A stretch of DNA of 64,000 nucleotides from CAWJLS01 sp963843755 (GTDB lineage: Bacteria; Acidobacteriota; Thermoanaerobaculia; Multivoradales; DATKCC01): contig CAWJLS010000003.1 in assembly GCA_963843755.1 (NCBI GenBank), forward strand, positions 62,001 to 126,000. The letters are read 5' to 3'. Positions 39,462-48,159 of the stretch are shown here, piece after piece. Each line of letters begins with the position of its first letter. The first letter of the stretch is position 1. Below the pieces are notes generated by a model. That model worked only from the letters and a program-made list of their open reading frames with translations. It was not told where the DNA came from and did no database searches. Position numbers and translations under genes: made by a program.

Positions 39462-39740
39462 GGGGGTCCCCCTCCGGCCTCCCGGCCTCCGGGTCGCTAC
39501 GTCCGGTCCATCTCCTCGCCCGTCCCTTCAAGAAGGGCCGGCCTGTGGGGATTCCCCTCCCATCGCTGACCTGGGCTGGTCGAAGCACTCTCGGCTGATC
39601 CCGCTGGGGAGCTCAGGGCAAGTCCGAGCGCAGCAACCCCAGACCCGCCTGCCCTCTGCGACTTCCAGACACTCCGGCCCCACCTTCTCTCCGAGCGGCA
39701 CTTCCGAGACCCTCATCTCGACGCAGGTCCGCTGACCTCA
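39462..39740. repeat. fossil CRISPR locus with one decayed repeat
   Basis: Positions 39462-39572 are the trailer-side element (AGGGGGTCCCCCTCCGGCC ... CCATCGCTGACCTGG). Then comes one badly decayed repeat (GATCCCGCTGGGGAGCTCAG, GGCAAGTCCGAG, ending ~39628), followed by leader-like sequence (GCAGCAACCCCAGACC, CTGCGACTTCCAGACACTCC, CGAGCGGCACTTCCGAGACC) that fades near 39740. A complete ghost of the locus plan in the same orientation as the live arrays. Confidence 0.65.
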
Positions 39741-39798
39741 GCCGGGCAGGTCACTCCCTGCTCCGGTGCTTTCCAGCTCAGGCTTGGGCGAGAAAGAG

Positions 39799-42700
39799 CT
39801 ACCGGAGCTCACCGAGGTCGGTCTCGCCGCCACCGCTCACGGATGCCGTCGCCAGTGTCCGGCCGGCAGCCTGGAGCGCGTAGACGCCGTCAGGAAGGAA
39901 AGGCACACGAATCTGTGCGCCCGCTCGGACGGAGACCTCAGCGGCCTTCCGTCCGGTGGCAATGTTGACAAGCACCAGAGGGAGTGGCTCCGCGCCGGTT
40001 CCTGAGGCCCCTAGATCTTGCGGCAGCTGCGCGGTCACGACACCGGTCGGCGCCTCCACCAGTGTGGGATCGTCGGCATCTTCGGGCAACGTGCCGACCT
40101 CGATCGTCTCGCCATCGCCCAGGAGAGAGAGGACTGCGCCCCCTGCCGGACGCCGGACGGTCGCACTCCCCGAAGCGTCGATTTCGTAGACGTGGAGGGC
40201 TCCGGAGGCTTCCCGGACCAGCAGCCGCCATGCAGCGTACTCGAGTGGCGGCGAGAGCACGACCTGCAGCGTCTCCTTCGGGTCTCCAAACCGGACCTCG
40301 GCCGTCATGCCCGCGGTCACGGTCACGGTGCGAACGTCGTCGCCGCCGCTTCGGGTGACCACGGTCCCGTAACCCTGGATTCGAGCGAGGCTCGCATTCC
40401 ATGTCCCGGGCGCCAAGGCCTCCGACCGGGCCGTGCCCGAGGAGTCGGTGCTCAGACTCTGGGCTGGGCCGCTTCCGGCAAGCTCGATTTGGCAGCCTGC
40501 GCACGGACCTCCGGTCTTCTCGTCCCAAACGTGGGCTTCGACCCAGCCGCCCCGGTAAAGGGAGATCTCGAAGGGCGGCGCGTTCAGGCTGCGAACCGAC
40601 TCCGGCACCGCCACGCGGTGGGGTGCGAAGCCCGGAGCCCGAACGTCGAGGGTCAGGGGCCCGCTGGCCGGGCCCTCGAGCTGCGCCTCTCCCTCGGTGT
40701 CTGTCGTGGCCGGAAGGAGAGACCCTTGCGGAGAGACGGCGCTCAATGTGGCTCCTGCAATGGGAGCGGGTTCGTCCTCGCTTTCGGAACCATCCACAAC
40801 CCGGCACCTCCACTCGCTACCCGGTTCCAGGAGAATGTCACCCAGGTTTCGCGTTTCGCCTGCCTCGAGTGCCAAAGGAAGGCTCTTCGCGGCCCGTCCC
40901 GGGCTCGCCGCCGACAACTGGAAGCTGGCCGGCTCCAGGCCCTCGAACGCGAAGTGCCCCCTATCCTTGGCGCCGACGACGGCGGCCTCGACCGCACCCG
41001 AGCCGAAGCCGGAGCCGCCAGCCAGGGTCACGCGACCCTTCGCTAGGGGTTCTCCGTCCTCATCCACCAGCCGCCCCGCGATCCGCGCCAGGGGAGCGAC
41101 GCGACAATCCACTGAAACCGGCGGCTCATCGAATTCCTGACGCCAGAAATCGTAGCCCGGCGCCTGGCAAGTGACGACCGCGCGAAGGTCAGGAGCCAGG
41201 CCATCGAGCACCGCGACGCCATCTCCTCCTGCGTTCACACTGAAGAGGGTCATGTCTCCCGGGTGTTCTTCTCCCTCAGGCGAGGGCTGTGCGGCTCCGG
41301 CTTGAGCTCCTGGAATCGGCGTGCCATTCAAGTCGGTGACCGCCACAGTCAGCCGTAGCCCAACGGGAAAGTCGAGTGTTCCCAGATCCTGAGGCTTGGT
41401 AGAGGCAGAGCTGGGCGAGCGCCTATGTGAAGACGTGTTGGGAGGAGGTGTCACCTTGAAGGTGGTGCTGTGGTCCATCCGACCACCGGACAGGCGAACG
41501 AGCAGCCGATACTCACCTGCCGCTAGCTCCGGTAGGGTGAATCGGCCGTCTCGATCGGTGGCAATCTGCCGGATCGGCTCCTTGGACCCCTTCGGCCAGG
41601 CGAGGGGAAGGACGATGAGCCGTGTGGTCCGGAGGCTCGCGGGCACCACGGAGACCGCCGCGCCGCTGACGGCGGCGCCGCCGAGACTAACGCGGCCAGT
41701 CACCGCTCGCCCGGTGCTGCTGGCGTCGTTCTTGAGGTCCAAACTCTGTGGGGCATCGGTGTCCGAATCGAGCCAGAGCTCAGTACAGCCGACCGCCCGG
41801 TCCTCGCCACCCATGCAGAGGAGAACGGACCCCGGTGCCATCTTGCGGACCCGCGCGGCAACCGAGCCCGGCTCGGCGCCGGCAGGGAACCATTGGCGAA
41901 CCGTCGGGGGATAGGAGCTCTGCCGAGATCTAGGATCACCGCGCAGCGACAAGGGCGTTCCTTCCAGCCAGAAGGACCCCGTCTGCAGTGACCTGACAGG
42001 GGGTCGGGGGACGCTGGCGAAGCAGCCTGGCTGGCCTTGCGTGGCGGACCGGGCAAAGACGAGGCTGTCCCCCCAGGGCACGGCGTGAAGTGAGCAGCAC
42101 GGGGTCTCGACCGCGAAGCGATGCTCGGCGCCCTCAGCGTCCACGGCGAGGAGATGTGCGGAACCGCCAGATGTCTTGGTTTCGTCTCCCGCCGGGTCGC
42201 ACCTCTCCACGAACCAGGCATCGCCGTGCGAGTCCAGGCCCTCTAAGAACCGCCAGATGCTCGCGCCCTGAAACTGTCCCTGCGCAACGAGCTGTCGGTC
42301 GGTCTGGGCGATGAACGCGTCGTACTTTCCCTTGGCCCGGTCGTCGATCTGGGCTTTGATCCGAGGCTCGGCCGCCCGGCCCGGCGTGGGCTTTGAGAGG
42401 TCGTACACCCGGTAGCTACCGGTGAAAGCGTCCAACAGGTGAAGCCGGTGGCGCTCTGGATCCCAACAGAGCTCGGTGGAACGCAGGGGCCGGTACCCTG
42501 GCGCCTCCGAGATCCGCGGGACCGCTCCGACTCCCTGAAGGAGCTCGCCCGACTCGACATCCCAGATCTCGACGAGATGGTCGCCGTTCTTGGGACTCAC
42601 CGCCAGTCGTCGCTCGTCCAGCCAGACGGCTCGGCCCAACTCGTGTCCGATGTCGAGGGTGCGCCGGGTCCCGTCCGGCCGACGGACCTCCACCTTGCGG

Positions 42701-43023
42701 TTGCCGTCCGTGAAGAACGCCTGGCTTCCCCCTGAGGAGACCGCAAGCTGCTGGGAGTTCTCCGGGCCGTCGATCTTCGCGATGACCTCGCGGTCGGGAG
42801 AATCTCCCAGCACATAGCCTTCGCTCGTTTGCGCGTCCCAGGCGATGAGCTTCCCGGGCTTCCCAGGCTCTCCGGGGGGAGCGACCACCAACTCGTCCGT
42901 CAGGCCCCTCTCTGCCAGGGTCTGAGCCGTGGTCGGAGGATGGCGCGAAGCGGTCTCTGGGGACTGGATAGCCCCCAGAGAGCTCGCCCCCAAGATCGCC
43001 ACTACGAGGATGACGGAGGTCAT
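39799..43023 (-). CDS. large secreted protein with beta-propeller-like and carboxypeptidase-regulatory-like domains
   Basis: 1074 residues from the ATG at 43023 (MTSVILVVAILGASSLGAIQ, signal peptide). Residues ~50-450 have repeats of WD40/propeller type (IAKIDGPENSQQLAVSSGGS, LGRAVWLDERRLAVSPKNGD, LVEIWDVESGELLQG). After ~500 there are several Ig-like carboxypeptidase-regulatory/CnaB-type modules (TGRVSLGGAAVSGAAVSVVP; DRDGRFTLPELAAGEYRLLV; AGRLVDEDGEPLAKGRVTLA; GHFAFEGLEPASFQLSAASP). Likely exported or surface-bound, in binding or adhesion; no enzyme motif. Start overlaps the stop of the Cys-rich peptide gene (ATGA), so the two are coupled. Confidence 0.8.
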   Translation of the reverse strand: MTSVILVVAILGASSLGAIQSPETASRHPPTTAQTLAERGLTDELVVAPPGEPGKPGKLIAWDAQTSEGYVLGDSPDREVIAKIDGPENSQQLAVSSGGSQAFFTDGNRKVEVRRPDGTRRTLDIGHELGRAVWLDERRLAVSPKNGDHLVEIWDVESGELLQGVGAVPRISEAPGYRPLRSTELCWDPERHRLHLLDAFTGSYRVYDLSKPTPGRAAEPRIKAQIDDRAKGKYDAFIAQTDRQLVAQGQFQGASIWRFLEGLDSHGDAWFVERCDPAGDETKTSGGSAHLLAVDAEGAEHRFAVETPCCSLHAVPWGDSLVFARSATQGQPGCFASVPRPPVRSLQTGSFWLEGTPLSLRGDPRSRQSSYPPTVRQWFPAGAEPGSVAARVRKMAPGSVLLCMGGEDRAVGCTELWLDSDTDAPQSLDLKNDASSTGRAVTGRVSLGGAAVSGAAVSVVPASLRTTRLIVLPLAWPKGSKEPIRQIATDRDGRFTLPELAAGEYRLLVRLSGGRMDHSTTFKVTPPPNTSSHRRSPSSASTKPQDLGTLDFPVGLRLTVAVTDLNGTPIPGAQAGAAQPSPEGEEHPGDMTLFSVNAGGDGVAVLDGLAPDLRAVVTCQAPGYDFWRQEFDEPPVSVDCRVAPLARIAGRLVDEDGEPLAKGRVTLAGGSGFGSGAVEAAVVGAKDRGHFAFEGLEPASFQLSAASPGRAAKSLPLALEAGETRNLGDILLEPGSEWRCRVVDGSESEDEPAPIAGATLSAVSPQGSLLPATTDTEGEAQLEGPASGPLTLDVRAPGFAPHRVAVPESVRSLNAPPFEISLYRGGWVEAHVWDEKTGGPCAGCQIELAGSGPAQSLSTDSSGTARSEALAPGTWNASLARIQGYGTVVTRSGGDDVRTVTVTAGMTAEVRFGDPKETLQVVLSPPLEYAAWRLLVREASGALHVYEIDASGSATVRRPAGGAVLSLLGDGETIEVGTLPEDADDPTLVEAPTGVVTAQLPQDLGASGTGAEPLPLVLVNIATGRKAAEVSVRAGAQIRVPFLPDGVYALQAAGRTLATASVSGGGETDLGELR

Positions 43024-43379
43024 ATGTGGCAGTCGATGTTGTCGCAGGTGTGCTTGCAGTCGATACTGCTGCAGCTGCACGAGTAGACGAGCGTGCAATA
43101 CGGAATCTGGAAGCAGCCGCAAAGCGGTTCGTCACACCACCGGCAAGGTAAAAGACTGTCCGACAGAAGCTGCTCAGGCCCAATCGGAAGCAACTGTTGG
43201 AGCTGAGGCGAGCTCGCGGCAGACGAACCACACGCCGGAGAAGCTTCCGTCGTACAGGAGTTCTGTTGGGCAGATGCACTCAACGGAAAGCACAATACCA
43301 ACAACAGGGCCAGGAGAACCACGGTCGAATGCAGTGGCTCGGCAACTCGATGAGTCCAACGCAGCATGGACCTGTGCAT
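43020..43379 (-). CDS. Cys-rich secreted small protein
   Basis: 119 residues, ATG at 43379 with GGAGG ten bases upstream. Signal peptide through ...LLALLLVLCFPLSASAQ. Mature ~80 residues with more than a dozen Cys, crowded at the end (PCRWCDEPLCGCFQIPYCTL, VYSCSCSSIDCKHTCDNIDC HI), suggesting a disulphide-knotted fold, metal binding, or a processed peptide. Coupled by ATGA overlap to the large secreted multidomain gene. Family not recognised. Confidence 0.7.
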   Translation of the reverse strand: MHRSMLRWTHRVAEPLHSTVVLLALLLVLCFPLSASAQQNSCTTEASPACGSSAASSPQLQQLLPIGPEQLLSDSLLPCRWCDEPLCGCFQIPYCTLVYSCSCSSIDCKHTCDNIDCHI

Positions 43380-43805
43380 TTCTTGGCTTCCTCCAATCTT
43401 CTCCAGTGAACCTGGTGGCCGCTCTGGCAAAGCTGCCGGAGCGGCGTAGGACTTAATGTATAAATACGCTATCCTGTCCTTTAGAAAACGTCAACTTCCT
43501 TTGATTGAATGTAACGCAACGGCGGTCTCCTCGGCCCGCTGCATTCGTCGCCACCTCGGGCTCGCCGCATCTGACCCTCCAGTCGAGCACTTGACGCTTT
43601 CTCTGCACGACGCCTCCGCCCAGCCCTATCCACCCCACGCCGCCCACCGCCTCGGATCGCCTCCTGCCCCGGACCTGCCTTTATTGCCATGTGCAACAGA
43701 TTCGCTATCCTCTGGCGCAGCCCTGAGCTTCTAGCAGCCACCAGCCCCTGACGCTCAAGACCTCCGCCTGATCTCAGCCCCACCGTCCACCGATCCCGCC
43801 TCCCG
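43380..43805. promoter_or_regulatory. divergent promoters: Cys-rich operon and ECF sigma gene
   Basis: Plus strand: TTGCCA (43684-43689), 16 bp, TATCCT (43706-43711), 95 bp before the sigma-factor ATG; the same motif precedes the second sigma gene. Minus strand: an AT-rich patch at 43450-43490 (TTGACG near 43480) is the likely promoter of the Cys-rich peptide operon. No gene in between. Confidence 0.6.
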
Positions 43806-44390
43806 ATGCCTCTCCTTCCGCGCACCGCCCGGCAGCCAACCTCTCCTTCCTCCGCGCCACCCCCGTCCCCCCACACCGACCGCAACACCGCCATCGTCAC
43901 CCTCGTCGAGGAGCTCCGCCCCGGCCTCCTGACCATCCTCCGCCACTTCCAGATCCCGCCCGCCGACTCCGAGGACATCCTCCAGGACGCGCTCCTCCTC
44001 CTGGTCCGGCGCTGGGACAGCCTCCAGGCCCCCGCCTGGTGGCTCCGCGGCACGCTTGCCAACCGCTGCCGCCTCTACTGGCGCGCCCGCCGGAGCCCGA
44101 GCGGCCGGTTCATCCAGCTCGTCGACGACGAGACCCTCAATCTCCTCGCCGGCACCGTCCCTCCGCCCCAGGCCACCACACCGCTCCGCCTGGCCCTCGG
44201 CCCGATCCTCCGCCGCCTCCGCCCCCGCGACCGCACACTCCTCCTGGCCAACGCCGCCGGCCACACCCCCCGCCAGCTCGGTGAACGCACCGGCTACGCC
44301 GCCGACACCATCCGTGGCCACCTCCGGCGCGCCCGTCGCACGATCCGCCAAGCCCTCGGCGCCGGCGCCAGCTCCTCGCCCAACCCCTAG
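43806..44390 (+). CDS. ECF-type RNA polymerase sigma factor
   Basis: 194 residues. Region 2: LVEELRPGLLTILRHFQIPP ADSEDILQDALLLLVRRWDS. Region 4 HTH: RDRTLLLANAAGHTPRQLGE RTGYAADTIRGHLRRARRTI. The linker has GRFIQLVDDETLNLLAG. About 60% identical by eye to the sigma factor at 53658-54209. A motif TTGCCA-N16-TATCCT lies upstream of both, so autoregulation is likely. No anti-sigma factor with a membrane anchor is adjacent; the convergent XRE gene could be a regulator instead. An alternative start at an internal Met is possible because the first 25 residues are Pro/Ser-rich. Confidence 0.85.
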   Translation: MPLLPRTARQPTSPSSAPPPSPHTDRNTAIVTLVEELRPGLLTILRHFQIPPADSEDILQDALLLLVRRWDSLQAPAWWLRGTLANRCRLYWRARRSPSGRFIQLVDDETLNLLAGTVPPPQATTPLRLALGPILRRLRPRDRTLLLANAAGHTPRQLGERTGYAADTIRGHLRRARRTIRQALGAGASSSPNP

Positions 44391-44405
44391 CAGGAGCCAG
44401 CGCCC

Positions 44406-44804
44406 CTACTCCGCCCCCCCCGCCTGCCGCGCCTCCACCGCCCGCTCGACCTCCCCCAGGAATCGCTCCACCGCCACCCCGACCTCGCGGAGTGCCCGCT
44501 GTCGCCCTGCCCAGGAGGGTTCCGCCCCGGGAGCCTCCCCCTCTCCTTCCCCCTCCCGCAGCCGCGACGCCGACCGGTCGGCCTCCTGGAGCGCTGACGC
44601 CAGGTCGAAGATGTCGGCCCCCAGGGCCATCATGATCTTCTCGAGCGAGTCCAGCGTCGGGCGTTGCCGTCCACACTCATAGTTCGACACCTGGGCCCTG
44701 GTGACGCCCGCGGCCCGCGCCAGCTCGCTCTGCCGAAACCCGGCTCGCGCGCGGAGAACCGTGATCGCGGTCCCGATGTGCTCGAACGGTGCCCTGCCTC
44801 CCAT
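44406..44804 (-). CDS. XRE-family transcriptional regulator
   Basis: 132 residues, ATG at 44804. HTH of Cro/CI type in residues 10-65 (IGTAITVLRARAGFRQSELA RAAGVTRAQVSNYECGRQRP TLDSLEKIMMALG). The remainder is a helical tail with an acidic Gly/Glu linker. Convergent with the ECF sigma gene (15 bp between stops). Target unknown; possibly its own promoter in the 376-bp region to its right. Confidence 0.85.
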   Translation of the reverse strand: MGGRAPFEHIGTAITVLRARAGFRQSELARAAGVTRAQVSNYECGRQRPTLDSLEKIMMALGADIFDLASALQEADRSASRLREGEGEGEAPGAEPSWAGRQRALREVGVAVERFLGEVERAVEARQAGGAE

Positions 44805-45180
44805 GCCGCCCTCCTCTCGGCTGCGCCCCTCCGAACCCGGAACGACGGCTCGCCTTCAGTCCCCGGATGAGGGACGCTCTGCGTCTGTTACCTCGAATGA
44901 GAGCGCCCATTCTACCGAGGCTCGACCTCCTCGGTGGCTCCGCACCCAGGCGCGGCAACGGCCCCGCCGCTCCCACGCTGCCCCGTTTCTCTCCACTGCA
45001 ATCCGCTACGTCGTTATCTCTCCACCCGACAGAGGCATCGGTTGAGGTAACACTTCAGCATCGATGCAACATGACGCCGTCCCGTCCCGCCCCGATGCGC
45101 CACACTTTGAGGATGCGGACACCGGGCACAGGCCGGCAATGGTGCAGGTGCGCGTCCCGGTTCCTCAGGAGGATGGACCC
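44805..45180. other. divergent intergenic region
   Basis: No gene. Should contain the XRE promoter (leftward) and the DPNG-peptide promoter (rightward). GTCGTTATCTCTCC at 45010-45023 is AT-richer than its surroundings but I cannot define boxes. The ribosome site AGGAGG lies at 45169-45174. Confidence 0.35.
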
Positions 45181-45477
45181 ATGGTTCGACGCCACCTCGT
45201 ACTCGTCGCCCTTCTCGCCGCGACATTGGCGCCCACTGCACTCTTGGCCCAGGATCTCCCCGAGCCACCGTCTCTTCTCGGAACGATCGACCCGAATGGG
45301 TTCACGTCCACCGGATCGATCCAGGAGGCACAATCCATGACGTCAGCTCTCGGCGCGAATCCGGTCACGCCCGAAACTCTCGGAACGATCGACCCAAACG
45401 GTGCTGCGGCTACGCTCGCACCGGTGCCTTCCCTGGCCAACTTGATCACTTGGTTTCGGATGCTACTCCCGCTGTAG
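45181..45477 (+). CDS. secreted small peptide with DPNG repeats (second copy)
   Basis: 98 residues from the ATG at 45181. Signal peptide MVRRHLVLVALLAATLAPTA LLAQ. Mature chain contains LLGTIDPNG twice (residues ~33-41 and ~67-74), 34 residues apart, and a hydrophobic end NLITWFRMLLPL. Same plan as the gene at 4799-5173 (DPNG/DPYG), with the same context: hairpin terminator, then a TPR protein on the same strand. Function unknown. Confidence 0.7.
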   Translation: MVRRHLVLVALLAATLAPTALLAQDLPEPPSLLGTIDPNGFTSTGSIQEAQSMTSALGANPVTPETLGTIDPNGAAATLAPVPSLANLITWFRMLLPL

Positions 45478-45490
45478 GGTTTACCCGGCG

Positions 45491-45545
45491 GACTCCGCCT
45501 GAACCGTTCTCCAAGCTTGGGAACGGTCCAGGCGGAGTCTTCGTC
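45491..45545 (+). terminator. strong hairpin terminator after the DPNG peptide gene
   Basis: A 19-bp stem with one mismatch: GACTCCGCCTGAACCGTTC (45491-45509) against GAACGGTCCAGGCGGAGTC (45521-45539), 11-nt loop, then TTCGTCC. It starts 13 bp past the stop and insulates the peptide gene from the TPR gene. Confidence 0.8.
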
Positions 45546-45602
45546 CTCCAGGGGAATTCTGCCGTTCTCCGCGGGTCACCATGTGCTACAGTTCGCGATC
45601 AA

Positions 45603-46979
45603 ATGAGGAGAGCGGAACTGAGCGGGTCCCACCGACACCGGTCTGTCTCGGACTGGGTGTTGCTGTTCGAGAGCCTGGACGACGAAGGGTCCCTTCTTGC
45701 AGCCTGTCTCCAGTCGCGAAGAGCATGGAGCCAAGGACTGGCGGCATGGACCCAGCACGTCGCGACCTGCCCCCACTGCCGCGCGCTCGCACAAGCCCAG
45801 GAGAGGCTGGCAGACGAGGAGTTCCTTGGCTGCCCAACCTGTCGCGATGCTCTTTCCGTGGTCTACGACCTCGTCGACGAAGCGGAGCACTACGAGCCCT
45901 CGGTCGTCTGGGAGCTGCAGCGGGCCGACCGCTTCGTGGACGAGCTGGCCGGACTCGATCCCGGCGAGCGTCTGACACGAGTCCGGGCAGAGCCGACTTT
46001 CCAGCAGTGGGGATTCGCGCAGCGTCTTCTTTTTGATGCCCGCGGCGCGTGGCGCCGCGACCCCGAGCTGGCGCTCGAGCGCTCTGTGCTGGCTCTTGCG
46101 GTCGCCCAGAAGCTCGACCCCACCTCCTACGGCGCCGAATGGATCGCCGACCTCCAGGCGAAGGCCCACGCATTCGTCGGCAACGCCTACCGCATCCTCG
46201 GCCACTTCCCCGCCGCGGAAGAGGAGTTCGTAGAGGCTGAGGCCTGTCTCCGCCGTGGCGTTCGCTCCGGCCAGGCCGAGGCGCGGATCTTCTCCCTGAA
46301 GGCCTCGCTCCTCAAGGACCAGCATCGCCACGGAGAGGCCCTTGCGCTCCTCGCCCAGGTCGAGCGGCTCCACGAGGTGCATGGTGATCGCCACGAGGTC
46401 GGCCGCGTCGCCCTCCAGCGGTCGACGATCTTCGACGCGCTCTCCGAGCCGGGTCGAGCAGCCGAAGAGTGCACGCGTGCCGCTCTGGCGCTTGACCCTG
46501 CACGCGAGCCGGATCTTCCACTGATCGCTCGCAACAACGCCATCAACTACCTGGTGACCGCGGGCGAAATCGAGCGGGCCCGCGCCCTCTTCGATGACTT
46601 GCCTCCGATGCCTGAACCGCTCGCGGAGCTCGAGCGCCAGTGGCTCGAGGGCAACCTCCTCCGGGCGGAAGCACGCTACGACGCGGCGCGTGCAGCCTAC
46701 GAGCGGGTCCGCAACGGCTTCGCCGAGGCCGGAATCTTCTACCGTGCAGCGGTGGCCTCCCTCGATCTCGCCGTCACCGCCTTCCAACAAGCCGGCAACC
46801 TCAGCGAGATCCGCCGCATGGCGGAAGAGGCCGCAGCGCACTTGACGCTGGCCGGCGCCAAGCGCGAGGCCTTCGGCGCCCTGCGCCTGATCCTCCAGGC
46901 AGTTCGCCAAAACGCCCTCAGCCTCGCAGTGCTCCAAAGCGCCCGGCAGCGCCTCGTTGCCGTCCAGCCCTCCTCTTAG
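45603..46979 (+). CDS. TPR-repeat protein with Cys motifs (second copy)
   Basis: 458 residues from the ATG at 45603 (MRRAELSGSHRHRSVSDWVL); a longer frame starts within the terminator and is rejected. Two CxxC-type pairs near the N-terminus (ATCPHCRALA, LGCPTCRDAL) suggest a zinc site, like CCSAC in the protein at 5311. The rest is TPR-like: LDPTSYGAEWIADLQAKAHA FVGNAYRILGHFPAAEEEFV; SLKASLLKDQHRHGEALALL; EIERARALFDDLPPMPEPLA; RMAEEAAAHLTLAGAKREAF. Cytosolic. Downstream of a DPNG peptide, as at 4799-6630. Role unknown; perhaps a regulator. Confidence 0.75.
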   Translation: MRRAELSGSHRHRSVSDWVLLFESLDDEGSLLAACLQSRRAWSQGLAAWTQHVATCPHCRALAQAQERLADEEFLGCPTCRDALSVVYDLVDEAEHYEPSVVWELQRADRFVDELAGLDPGERLTRVRAEPTFQQWGFAQRLLFDARGAWRRDPELALERSVLALAVAQKLDPTSYGAEWIADLQAKAHAFVGNAYRILGHFPAAEEEFVEAEACLRRGVRSGQAEARIFSLKASLLKDQHRHGEALALLAQVERLHEVHGDRHEVGRVALQRSTIFDALSEPGRAAEECTRAALALDPAREPDLPLIARNNAINYLVTAGEIERARALFDDLPPMPEPLAELERQWLEGNLLRAEARYDAARAAYERVRNGFAEAGIFYRAAVASLDLAVTAFQQAGNLSEIRRMAEEAAAHLTLAGAKREAFGALRLILQAVRQNALSLAVLQSARQRLVAVQPSS

Positions 46980-47532
46980 GCGCTTTAGGCCTTCTCAGCC
47001 GGCGTTCCGGCGAAGTCCACTCTTCCACGGTCCCGACCGAGTGGCAGCGAGCACTGCCTCCCGCTCGGCTCGCCATCCGCAGCGCCCGCCTCTGGCGTCC
47101 CGTCCATCGTCAGCCTTGCTGGACAACATTGCTCATCCCACCGTTCAGCCGCGCCACCCGAACTCCAACGAGAAGCAAGGAGAGGGGGAGAAATCAGGGT
47201 GAAGGACCGGCAGCAAGGCCGGTCCCGGCGGGTCGCAAGCGCTGATCGAGCGATTGAGGCCTCAATTGACAGCTCGCGGCAGGCTTCGTAAAATAGGCGT
47301 AAGTCGACAGCTCACCGACGCCGCCCAAAGGCATCGGCGACAGCCTTCCGTCAGGAAGTTCTGTCAGAGCGCCACGACAGAAGGGAGGACGACGACAGGC
47401 AACGACCGGGCAGCAACCGCAACACCTGCCTGAACACGGAGCCGCCAGGTTCCGACAATCAACCGAAACGGGCACGGCAGAGGTGATCAGACCTCCACCG
47501 CGCCCTGAACCACGCTCAAGGAGTGACCCCTC
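46980..47532. promoter_or_regulatory. non-coding stretch with the symE-operon promoter
   Basis: TTGACA (47266-47271), 17 bp, TAAAAT (47289-47294): an almost perfect sigma-70 promoter ~240 bp before the SymE-like gene. The long untranslated leader that results (47301-47532) is GC-rich and could hide a structured or antisense RNA. The region 46980-47260 shows nothing I can name. Confidence 0.65.
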
Positions 47533-48159
47533 ATGCGTGATCTAGTCGCGAAGTCTACCAATCCGGAGTCCGCGCAGCCGGGCTCGATCCCCTCTCCCCC
47601 TCCCGACGTTCGAAGCGCCGAGCCGAACCAGGCTCCCGGCGTCACTCCCGCCGCCGGCGCCGGACACTCCCCCGAGCCACCTACGTCTCTCGCCGAGCCG
47701 GCCGCGGCACCAGCGAGCTACCTCGTCGACGCCCAGCCGTTCGCCGGGTCACCGGAGATCGTTCCGGGACCGACGCGGCTCCATCTCGTCGCGCCGCTCA
47801 TCGACAAGCGCGGGCCGCGCATCGATGAAGCCGGACGCCGCCTCGCCCACATCCACACCCTCTTCCGGGCGCCGAGCGGCTGCAAGTACCTCGACCGCCG
47901 CCCTCTCCTCCGGCTCTCCGGGACCTGGCTCCACGAAGCCGGCTTCCCCGCCGGCCAACCGATCGCCGTCCGGATCGAGCCCGGCCGCCTGGTGATCGAA
48001 CGGTCTGAGAAGGACCCTCCGTTCCCCGCGATCCCTGCGGGCCGGCCGGCCCTCGGTCGACTGGCCCGCAGGCTCGCGCCCCCAAGACCAAGCGGCCCGG
48101 CGCCGTGGTGGAAACACGAGCGCCGGGCCTCATCACCCACGGAGACTGAAGCTCCATGA
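47533..48159 (+). CDS. SymE-like toxin domain protein
   Basis: 208 residues, ATG at 47533 with AAGGAG nine bases upstream. The first ~85 residues are Pro/Ala/Ser-rich and probably disordered. A SymE-type (AbrB-like fold) domain follows: CKYLDRRPLLRLSGTWLHEA GFPAGQPIAVRIEPGRLVIE (pattern L-L-G-WL--AGF--G--v-v----g-l-i). SymE proteins are SOS-linked toxins acting on nucleic acid, usually held down by an antisense RNA. The C-terminal 40 residues are basic and Pro-rich. Long 5' leader and ATGA overlap with the next gene. Confidence 0.7.
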   Translation: MRDLVAKSTNPESAQPGSIPSPPPDVRSAEPNQAPGVTPAAGAGHSPEPPTSLAEPAAAPASYLVDAQPFAGSPEIVPGPTRLHLVAPLIDKRGPRIDEAGRRLAHIHTLFRAPSGCKYLDRRPLLRLSGTWLHEAGFPAGQPIAVRIEPGRLVIERSEKDPPFPAIPAGRPALGRLARRLAPPRPSGPAPWWKHERRASSPTETEAP

